NCBI GenBank assembly: GCA_009668925.1
Contig: SBEK01000128.1
Location: 1-12,286 of the forward strand
Direction: 5' to 3'
Source of the DNA: Deltaproteobacteria bacterium
GTDB lineage: Bacteria; Desulfobacterota; Syntrophia; Syntrophales; Smithellaceae
Length of the DNA stretch: 12,286 nucleotides
Position numbers and translations under genes: made by a program. Positions 6,968-12,286 of this stretch are shown one piece after another; positions within the stretch are counted from its first letter, which is position 1, and every line of letters starts with the position of its first letter. The notes under the pieces were generated by a model. The model did not search any database. It was not told where the DNA came from and worked only from the letters and a program-made list of their open reading frames with translations.

Positions 6968-8995
6968 ATGAACAGCTCAAGGAGAAAAGAGACGAAATTT
7001 CCAAACTTGTTTGAGTCATTGAAAATTAGAAGCACTGAAATTCCCAATAGAATAGTCATGACGGGATTGAATTTGGGATATGCTTCTGATGGATTCATTA
7101 CTGACAAAATTATTCAATTCTATACACAGAGATCAAAAGGCGGTGTTGGTCTGATTATTGTAGGAGCCTGTTCAATTGATGAAGACAGTATGATGCCTGG
7201 AATGCTCTCAGCTCATGATGATCAGTATATTCCTGGATTCAAGAAGTTAGTTGCATCAGTTAAGAAAAGCGGTGTTTCCAAAATCGGCATGCAGTTGAAT
7301 CATTCAGGAAGATACCTTCACTCACTTTTTTCAGGGGGTAAACAACCGGTCTCAGCGTCAAACGTAGCATCAAAACTCACAGGAGAAACACCACGGTCCT
7401 TAAATATTGAGGAGATTTACAAGATTCAAGACGCTTTTGTTCATGCTGCTCTCAGAGCAAAAGAAGCAGGGTTTGACGTGGTAGAGGTGCTCACAGCAAC
7501 ATATCTTATTGATCAATTCCTTTCTCCTGTAACGAATGTGCGAGAAGATGAGTATGGCGGGTCATTAGAAAACAGGATGAAATTCGGGCTAGAGGTTATC
7601 AGGAAAGTCCGATCGGCATTAGGAACAGATTTCCCATTGATGGCTCGAATTTCCGGGAATAATTTTATGGATGGTGGAAACACTAATCACGAGGCAGTTA
7701 TTTTTGCTCGTGAATTGGAAAAGTCGGGAGTTGATATAATCAACGTGACTGGCGGATGGCACGACACATTGATACCGCAAATTACCATGACAGTTCCTCG
7801 CTGCGGTTTTGTTTATCTCGCTCGAAATATCAAGAAATCAGTTTCAATACCAGTTATTGCGAGCAACAGAATCAATGATCCATTTGATGCAGAAGAAATT
7901 ATTCAAAATTGTGAAGCCGACTTGGTTGCTATGACTCGGGCTCTGATTGCGGATCCTGATATGCCGAAGAAAGCCATGGAGGGCAAGACTAGTCAGATAA
8001 GCCATTGTATTGCTTGTAATCAGGGGTGTATGGATAATCTTTTCAAGCGCCAACCTGTTTCATGTCTGGTAAATCCATCGGTAGGGATAGAAGGAGATTG
8101 CAGAGCTTATCCTGCAGAAAAAATAAAAAAAATATTGATAATCGGTGGTGGGCCTGCAGGGATGGAAGCTGCGCTTGTGTCATCATTAAGGGGTCATGAG
8201 GTCACTTTGATTGAGAAAAACGATCGGCTCGGTGGGCAAGTTCTTTTAAATAAGAAAATTCCGGGCAGAGCTGAAATGCTGACATTAATTGGCGATCTTA
8301 TACAAAACCTAAAAGATATGAACGTTAAGATTAGATTAAACTGTCAAGCTGATGACAAATTTGTAAGAGAAATGCAACCGGATGCGGTCATAATTGCAAC
8401 CGGCGCCCTACCGATCAAACCGAATATCCCGGGAGTTGATGAGTCCATTGTTATCCAGGCTTGGGATGTGTTGGATTGTAAGGCATCCGTCGGCAAAAAT
8501 GTTGTCGTTATCGGGGGGAATGCCGTTGGTCTTGAAACGGCACTCTATCTGGCCAATAAGGGTACTCTATCCTCAGAAATGCTTCACTTTCTGTGGTTAC
8601 ATAATGCTGAATCAATAGAGACTCTAACAGGTTTACTTTCTCAGGGGATAAAGAATGTTACCGTCGTCGAAATGAGTACGTACATTGGAACCGGAATGGG
8701 TGCTTCAACACGTTGGATCATTCTCGCGGAGTTAGAGCGTCTCGGTGTGACGGTACTGAGAAATAGTAAAGCTGTTGGAATTCTACCCCAAGGAGTGCAG
8801 ATTGAAGATAACACAGGTATTAGATTAATTGATGCCGATTCTATTGTATTGGCAGTTGGCAGTAAATCAAACAATATCTTGACTGAAGAGATCGAAAGAA
8901 TAGCACCGGCGGCTCATGTAATTGGTGATGCCAATAAGATTGGCACTGCTTTGAATGCAATGAAGGAGGGATTTGAAGTGGGTATGAAGATCTGA
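6968..8995 (+). CDS. NADH:flavin oxidoreductase, 2,4-dienoyl-CoA reductase/BaiCD-like (FMN, 4Fe-4S, FAD)
   Basis: A 675-residue three-part flavoenzyme. The N-terminal Old Yellow Enzyme barrel (about 10-345) shows QLNHSGR (109-115) and YGGSLENR (196-203). The 4Fe-4S motif has cysteines at 347, 350, 354 and 366 (C-x2-C-x3-C-x11-C). An FAD Rossmann segment with GGGPAG (393-398), a second nucleotide site with GGNAVG (516-521) and a terminal IGDA (652-655) follow. Such enzymes use NAD(P)H to reduce, or reversibly oxidise, conjugated C=C bonds in enoyl-CoAs, steroids or bile-acid intermediates; the exact substrate cannot be read. The start at 6968 is chosen by homology (FPNLFESLKIRSTEIPNRI is the normal N-terminus); the longer frame from 6863 would overlap the RND gene and cross the hairpin. 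The ribosome site is weak. The gene is visibly AT-richer than its neighbours, which suggests separate ancestry. Confidence 0.88.
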   Translation: MNSSRRKETKFPNLFESLKIRSTEIPNRIVMTGLNLGYASDGFITDKIIQFYTQRSKGGVGLIIVGACSIDEDSMMPGMLSAHDDQYIPGFKKLVASVKKSGVSKIGMQLNHSGRYLHSLFSGGKQPVSASNVASKLTGETPRSLNIEEIYKIQDAFVHAALRAKEAGFDVVEVLTATYLIDQFLSPVTNVREDEYGGSLENRMKFGLEVIRKVRSALGTDFPLMARISGNNFMDGGNTNHEAVIFARELEKSGVDIINVTGGWHDTLIPQITMTVPRCGFVYLARNIKKSVSIPVIASNRINDPFDAEEIIQNCEADLVAMTRALIADPDMPKKAMEGKTSQISHCIACNQGCMDNLFKRQPVSCLVNPSVGIEGDCRAYPAEKIKKILIIGGGPAGMEAALVSSLRGHEVTLIEKNDRLGGQVLLNKKIPGRAEMLTLIGDLIQNLKDMNVKIRLNCQADDKFVREMQPDAVIIATGALPIKPNIPGVDESIVIQAWDVLDCKASVGKNVVVIGGNAVGLETALYLANKGTLSSEMLHFLWLHNAESIETLTGLLSQGIKNVTVVEMSTYIGTGMGASTRWIILAELERLGVTVLRNSKAVGILPQGVQIEDNTGIRLIDADSIVLAVGSKSNNILTEEIERIAPAAHVIGDANKIGTALNAMKEGFEVGMKI

Positions 8996-9287
8996 CCATT
9001 GTCTTGGCAGAAGCGATAGGATCTCTATGTTTCAGCACATATCGCAGTGGGATAAGTTATGATGACAGCCAAGATAATTTTCAGGTACAACCCATGAGAA
9101 AGCCAGAGGGCAATAGCACCACAAACCTGACCAGTTGATACAAGCTTTTTGCGCCGTACATCGTGCGGTCCAAGATTTGGACATCGCAGATTTACGGAGG
9201 CGGTGGAGTGTTGTCTTTTTTCCAAAATGCCCGAGATGAGAAAAAGACATAATTATTTATCACCTTATGAATCAGGAGGAAGGAAGA
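8996..9287 (+). other. Intergenic region without an intact gene; possible decayed fragment
   Basis: No convincing start, ribosome site and domain combination appears on either strand. A short open stretch at about 9103-9237 translates (between two stops) to a peptide containing VQDLDIADLRRRWSVVFF, which resembles the beginning of an AhpC-type peroxiredoxin but stops before the catalytic TFVCPTE motif. GTCTTTTT at 9213-9220 and its complement at 9241-9248 could form a weak 8-bp stem. The end of the region holds the ribosome site AGGAGGAAGGA of the next gene (within 9274-9286). Confidence 0.3.
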
Positions 9288-10673
9288 ATGAAGAGATTTT
9301 TATTGGTTTTGCTGTCGCTGGGGTTGATCACTGCCCTCAGCACATCCGCGATGGCCGTTGATATCAAGTTCAGCGGCGAGTATTATGCGGCCGGTCTGTA
9401 CCTGGATAAAACAACTTTCAAAAAAGGCACAGCATCGGACGGTCCGAGCACGGCGTTCTATTTCCAGAGGCTGCGTTTGAGGACGGACTTTGTCGTTTCG
9501 CCTGGCCTTTCACTGACCACCCGCGCGGACATTATGGAAAGAGCCTGGGGCGCAGCCAGATCGGTCCCGGGGGGGGCGCTCGATACCCTGTCTGCGGGAA
9601 CAAGAGCTGAAAACGAGAACATTGCATTTGACCTGGCGTACGTGACCTATCTTTCACCCATCGGTATGTTCACCGCCGGCTATCAGATCGATCAGGCCTT
9701 TGGTACCACGTTTGCCGATAACTCACAACCGGTGGGCAAATTTGCATACTTTATCAAGATTGAGGGATTCATCGCCACGGTACACGTGGGCAAAGACGTT
9801 GGCGGCGAAAACAGCAGAACGGCCATCAATCCGGTATCAACTACGGACCGGGACAACAGCTTTGTTACCGCCGCAATGATCTATCAATGGAAAGCGGGCG
9901 AAGTCGGCTTGCTGGGAACGTACCATGATGCGCGTGCGGATCGAACGGCGACTTTGTTCGGGGTACTCCCTTTTGATAATACGGTAAAATTCGGCGTGGT
10001 GATTCCCTATATCAAAGCGAAGTTTGGCCCGTTCGCGGTGCAAGCTGAGTTGAATTACCTTTATGGAACGGTCAAATGGGAAGCGCCCGGCGACGCAACC
10101 GCCCTGGCCATCCTCGGGACCGATGAAATCAAACTACGGCAGCTGGCTGCCTACATTGATGCCGTGGGAGATTTCGGAATGTTTTATGCGGGTGGTTCTC
10201 TCGCTTACGTTTCCGGAGATGATCCCAGTACTGTGGACAAATCAGAAGGCGGCATCGTGAGCGGCGGTATCGATTGGAATCCCTGTTTGATCATGTTTAA
10301 TAACGACCTGACGTACTGGGCGGGGAATCAGATCGGTCATCCGGCGACACCCACGACCAATACGGCAAACGGCGGCCCGATGACCAATGCGTATTTCGCG
10401 CAGCTACGCGCCGGTGTCAGACCGATCGATAAACTGGATATTATGGGATCTGTTTCTTATGCCGTAGCCGATAAGACGCCGCAGGCCACCTGGGTAAGCC
10501 GGGTCTATGGCTACGAGGTCGATTTGACGGCGACATACAAGATCACCAACAACCTGTCGTATATGCTGGGCGGCGGTTATTTCTTCACCGGCGATTACTT
10601 CAAGGGCGCAAGCGAGGCCAATCAGATTAATAACAATTTCATGGTCATCAACAAGCTGACCTTGACTTTCTAA
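9288..10673 (+). CDS. Porin-like outer-membrane beta-barrel protein
   Basis: A 461-residue secreted protein. The start at 9288 is preferred to the in-frame ATG at 9267 because AGGAGGAAGGA lies directly before it and the protein then opens with a classic signal peptide (MKRFLLVLLSLGLITALSTS, cleaved after AMA). The mature protein starts VDIKFSGEYYAAGLYLD, and its remaining length is glycine- and aromatic-rich with alternating strands, as in porins and alginate/phosphate-channel-like barrels; segments such as FYFQRLRLRTDF and SYMLGGGYFFTGDYF are typical. It ends in INKLTLTF, with the C-terminal phenylalanine used by the Bam machinery. It stands alone, with its own upstream gap and a strong hairpin after it. 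Its base composition matches the RND operon, not the preceding oxidoreductase. I do not recognise a specific substrate. Confidence 0.8.
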   Translation: MKRFLLVLLSLGLITALSTSAMAVDIKFSGEYYAAGLYLDKTTFKKGTASDGPSTAFYFQRLRLRTDFVVSPGLSLTTRADIMERAWGAARSVPGGALDTLSAGTRAENENIAFDLAYVTYLSPIGMFTAGYQIDQAFGTTFADNSQPVGKFAYFIKIEGFIATVHVGKDVGGENSRTAINPVSTTDRDNSFVTAAMIYQWKAGEVGLLGTYHDARADRTATLFGVLPFDNTVKFGVVIPYIKAKFGPFAVQAELNYLYGTVKWEAPGDATALAILGTDEIKLRQLAAYIDAVGDFGMFYAGGSLAYVSGDDPSTVDKSEGGIVSGGIDWNPCLIMFNNDLTYWAGNQIGHPATPTTNTANGGPMTNAYFAQLRAGVRPIDKLDIMGSVSYAVADKTPQATWVSRVYGYEVDLTATYKITNNLSYMLGGGYFFTGDYFKGASEANQINNNFMVINKLTLTF

Positions 10674-10710
10674 GGATCTGCCTCCCTAGGAGATGCGACT
10701 GTCTTCGAAC

Positions 10711-10769
10711 CGGATAAGACCAGGCGTTCCGGAATTTTGAGCATTCCGGGACGCCTGCTTTCTTATCCG
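10711..10769. terminator. Long, nearly perfect hairpin terminator after the porin gene
   Basis: Two nested inverted repeats form a single 59-nt structure: CGGATAAGA / TCTTATCCG (10711-10719 and 10761-10769) outside, and a 15-nt pair with one G-T wobble (10721-10735 and 10743-10757) inside, around a 7-nt loop. The inner stem is followed by CTTTCTTA. It begins 38 nt after the porin stop. It probably ends that transcript and shields the UmuD-like gene from read-through. Confidence 0.7.
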
Positions 10770-10957
10770 ATCAATAACCATCCGGGGCGCGGCATCCGGT
10801 GTAAAGGTGACCTGCCCTGATCACGCTTACGACCGATCTGAAATCTATCCTGCCTGCGAAGCTATCGGATTTAATCTTTCCGACGGTATAATTTTCGCCG
10901 CCCTATTCCACCTGCTTTGAGCATAATTCTATTTTCCCCAAGCAGTCCAAATGGGGC
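10770..10957. other. Intergenic region upstream of the UmuD-like gene; possible insertion-sequence end remnant
   Basis: No gene is visible. The stretch GTAAAGGTGACCTGCCCTGA at about 10801-10820 recalls the GTAAA-n-TGACCCCTGATC words seen near ends of IS21-family elements, but only one copy is present and no transposase is near. An isolated TATAAT lies at 10887-10892 without a good -35 partner. Confidence 0.2.
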
Positions 10958-10986
10958 TTGACAATAGAACGATCGTTCTATATAGG
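10958..10986 (+). promoter_or_regulatory. Promoter of the UmuD-like gene
   Basis: A perfect TTGACA (10958-10963) is followed after 17 bp by TATAGG (10981-10986); an overlapping TATATA at 10979-10984 is the alternative. The -35 is consensus, the -10 weaker, which is common for tightly repressed SOS promoters. Predicted transcription start is within a few bases of the ATG at 10993, so the messenger may be nearly leaderless, or the true protein start may be at 11071. Confidence 0.65.
10964..10981. promoter_or_regulatory. LexA-type operator, 18-bp perfect palindrome
   Basis: ATAGAACGATCGTTCTAT is a perfect 18-bp palindrome that fills the whole spacer between the -35 and -10 boxes. Its core GAAC-N4-GTTC matches the LexA (DinR) box known from Bacillus and other Gram-positive bacteria. 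A repressor here would block RNA polymerase directly. Because the gene behind it is a self-cleaving UmuD-like protein, SOS control is the natural reading; the binding protein is not in the window. Confidence 0.65.
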
Positions 10987-10992
10987 GGAGGC

Positions 10993-11610
10993 ATGAAAAA
11001 AATAAACAACAGGACCGCGGAGGCGTATCCACCGTTTTTATGCGCCGGAGAAGAAGACCTTCCCGGCAGGATGAAAATCAACGAACTTCTGGCGGCGCTG
11101 CGAGACGAACGCCTGGATCGGGCCGGAACACCGGCGCATAACCTTGCCCTTTCGGGACGGCAGGAGGTCACGGATATTCGCCGCACCGGACCGCCAAACC
11201 CGTTCCACGTTCCAGCCCTTTGCCGGGTAGTGGGATGGATGATCAACGGCGAGGTATGCGCCGGATTTCCGTCGCCTGCGGAAGAGGAATTGCGCGACGT
11301 GATCTCCTTTGACGATTACCTGGTTGCGCATCCGGAAACATCGTTTCTGCTTTCGGTTAAGGGAGACTCCATGAGCGGCGCGGGCATTATGGAAAAAGAT
11401 CTGGTCATTGTGGAGCGGGGCCGCCAGCCCAAAAACGGCGATATCATCCTGGCGGAGGTGGACGGCAACTGGACGATGAAATATTTTTGCAAGAAAGGCA
11501 AAACGATCACGCTGGAGGCGGCGAACCCCAAGTACCCCCCGATCGTTCCGCAGACGGAACTGAGGGTTGCGGGGGTGATTACGGCGCTGGTTCGGAAATA
11601 CCATAAGTAA
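10993..11610 (+). CDS. UmuD-like/S24 family self-cleaving protein with long N-terminal extension
   Basis: A 205-residue protein whose C-terminal ~115 residues match UmuD. The cleavage site is CA|GFPSPAEEE (Ala90-Gly91). The catalytic serine is in KGDSM (S126) and the lysine in WTMKYF (K163). The spacings from cleavage site to Ser (36) and from Ser to Lys (37) equal those of E. coli UmuD (24, 60, 97). In SOS, such proteins are cleaved with RecA-ssDNA and assist an error-prone polymerase. Unlike UmuD, about 66 extra residues precede the usual N-terminus, without a visible helix-turn-helix, so it is not a standard LexA. No umuC follows. The start at 10993 has GGGGAGG before it; an in-frame ATG at 11071 is the alternative. 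The N-terminal half is clearly GC-richer than the C-terminal end. Confidence 0.75.
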   Translation: MKKINNRTAEAYPPFLCAGEEDLPGRMKINELLAALRDERLDRAGTPAHNLALSGRQEVTDIRRTGPPNPFHVPALCRVVGWMINGEVCAGFPSPAEEELRDVISFDDYLVAHPETSFLLSVKGDSMSGAGIMEKDLVIVERGRQPKNGDIILAEVDGNWTMKYFCKKGKTITLEAANPKYPPIVPQTELRVAGVITALVRKYHK

Positions 11611-11737
11611 GGCTGTAGGTTATTAGACTGTAGGCTGTTAGGTCTATTTTGTAGACCTTCGGTCTTATTTAAGATCAGTGCGGAACGCGCCGCACCTCTT
11701 AACCTAAAAGTCTAATAGACTGATAGCCTATCAGGCT
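11611..11737. repeat. Palindromic ~125-bp repeat, copy 1
   Basis: Starts directly after the stop of the UmuD-like gene. It has a left arm rich in GGCTGTAGG/GGCTGTTAGG words (11611-11642), a hairpin AGACC-TTC-GGTCT (11654-11666), a second hairpin GTGCGG/CCGCAC (11679-11696), and a right arm (11702-11737) that is roughly the reverse complement of the left arm. It aligns with copy 2 about 530 bp downstream, including an identical 22-nt block at 11686-11707 and identical AGCCTATCAGGCT at 11725-11737. It may form a large cruciform or RNA stem, and may act as terminator. Confidence 0.8.
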
Positions 11738-11739
11738 GT

Positions 11740-11764
11740 GAGGCTGTATGCTGTTAGGTCTAAG
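11740..11764. repeat. Partial left-arm copy of the palindromic repeat before the four-helix gene
   Basis: CTGTATGCTGTTAGGTCTA (11743-11761) repeats, with one change, the CTGTAGGCTGTTAGGTCTA found in copy 1 (11628-11646). It lies just before the ribosome site TAGGAGGT, so the four-helix gene is bracketed by matching left-arm sequence on both sides (here and at 12141 onward). Confidence 0.65.
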
Positions 11765-11780
11765 CGGTAGGAGGTCATTA

Positions 11781-12140
11781 ATGCGAGATCATGGCAAATT
11801 GCGGGCTTTTGAATTGGCGGATGAAGTTGCCGTGTTGATTTATCAGGTCACAAACAGTTTTCCGAGGGAAGAAATATATGGATTGACATCCCAAATGAGA
11901 AGAGCGGCAGTTTCCATCCCATCGAATATTGTAGAAGGGTGTGCACGTGAGAGCCAGGGTGAGTACCTTCGTTTTCTGGAAATTGCTTTCGGCTCGTTGA
12001 GGGAGCTTCACTATCAATACGGTCTGGCACCAAGATTAAACTTCATCAAGAAGGGCAATAACTATGATTGTGAAACAAAGATGCTGGAGGCGCAAAAAGT
12101 GATCGGTGCATTAATCCGCTCGATGAGGAAACCTAAATAA
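11781..12140 (+). CDS. Four-helix bundle protein (23S rRNA intervening-sequence family)
   Basis: A 119-residue protein, the usual length of the TIGR02436/IVP family. The start at 11781 is set by TAGGAGGT seven bases before it; an in-frame ATG at 11748 lies inside the repeat and has no ribosome site. Family signs are LRAFELADEVAVLIYQVTNSFP at the start, then EIYGLTSQMRRAAVSIPSNI and VEGCARESQGEYLRFLEIA, then GSLRELHYQ, each falling in a predicted amphipathic helix. Relatives are coded within 23S rRNA insertions or as free genes; one relative, Avd, is an accessory protein of diversity-generating retroelements and forms basic, nucleic-acid-binding pentamers. No reverse transcriptase or variable repeat is near, so this is not a visible DGR. 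It is flanked by palindromic repeats, suggesting gene plus repeat travel together. Function of the free form is unknown. Confidence 0.85.
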   Translation: MRDHGKLRAFELADEVAVLIYQVTNSFPREEIYGLTSQMRRAAVSIPSNIVEGCARESQGEYLRFLEIAFGSLRELHYQYGLAPRLNFIKKGNNYDCETKMLEAQKVIGALIRSMRKPK

Positions 12141-12268
12141 GGTTATAGGCTATTAGGCTGTAGACCATTAGGGCTATTTTGTAAGCCTTCGGCTGTGTAA
12201 AAGCAGCGCGTTCCGCGCCGCACCTCTTAACCTAACAGTCTAACAGCCTACAGCCTATCAGGCTTTTT
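12141..12268. repeat. Palindromic ~125-bp repeat, copy 2
   Basis: Starts directly after the stop of the four-helix gene, exactly as copy 1 does after the UmuD-like gene. Arms at about 12146-12173 and 12231-12258 are close reverse complements with small gaps. Inner hairpins are AGCC-TTC-GGCT (12184-12194) and GCGCG-TTC-CGCGC (12205-12217). The identical block shared with copy 1 is at 12214-12235. The end, AGCC-TATCA-GGCT followed by six T residues (12252-12270), looks like an intrinsic terminator. Confidence 0.8.
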
Positions 12269-12273
12269 TAAGG

Positions 12274-12286
12274 AACAGCCTACAGC
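12274..12286. repeat. Beginning of a further repeat arm, cut by the window end
   Basis: AACAGCCTACAGC repeats the AACAGCCTACAGCC of copy 2 (12242-12255). A further arm or copy probably continues past the end of the window. Confidence 0.5.

Noticed and set aside
9025..9250. Small minus-strand frames with a hydrophobic stretch in the gap before the porin gene
   Set aside because: No ribosome site or family match is evident, and several overlapping frames of similar length exist, as expected by chance.
11781..12140. Diversity-generating retroelement (the four-helix protein as Avd)
   Set aside because: No reverse transcriptase, template repeat or variable repeat is seen; the protein fits the wider 23S-IVP family just as well.
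11611..12286. CRISPR array
   Set aside because: The repeats are long, internally palindromic and ~530 bp apart with a gene between; there is no regular short repeat/spacer pattern and no cas gene.

Overview
The window looks like the chromosome of a Gram-negative, probably anaerobic, bacterium; I infer Desulfobacterota/Syntrophales-like. The reasons are two different outer-membrane beta-barrel proteins with signal peptides, a DUF1302-DUF1329-YCF48-RND envelope cluster, a large iron-sulfur flavoenzyme of the 2,4-dienoyl-CoA reductase/BaiCD type common in anaerobes, and a four-helix-bundle (23S rRNA intervening-sequence type) gene set among palindromic repeats. No rRNA, tRNA or housekeeping marker is present, so the taxonomy is only an inference. 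All supported genes lie on the + strand.

Region 1 (1-6885) is one operon-like block: a DUF1302 outer-membrane barrel, a DUF1329 periplasmic protein (LolA/LppX-like fold class), a periplasmic YCF48/BNR-repeat propeller, and a 12-TM RND/MMPL transporter whose start overlaps the propeller's stop (ATGA). Read together they give one part for each envelope layer, and the best reading is a trans-envelope transporter for a lipid-like or hydrophobic compound. A strong hairpin sits between genes two and three, and paired TACnGTACGTTT sites lie upstream of the operon. A 10-bp-stem hairpin just after the RND stop closes the block.

Region 2 (6968-8995) is one AT-richer gene for an FMN/4Fe-4S/FAD oxidoreductase. 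It is followed by about 290 bp without an intact gene, which may hold a decayed peroxiredoxin-like fragment.

Region 3 (9288-10673) encodes a second, porin-like outer-membrane protein, followed by a long terminator hairpin.

Region 4 (10958-12286) is an SOS-type and repeat-rich segment. A UmuD-like self-cleaving S24 protein with an unusual long N-terminus is preceded by a palindrome with a GAAC-N4-GTTC core that exactly fills the spacer of a TTGACA promoter. Next comes a four-helix-bundle gene. Each of these two genes is followed, immediately after its stop codon, by a copy of the same ~125-bp palindromic repeat. The repeat/four-helix module and the RND envelope operon are the two parts most likely to hold undescribed biology.
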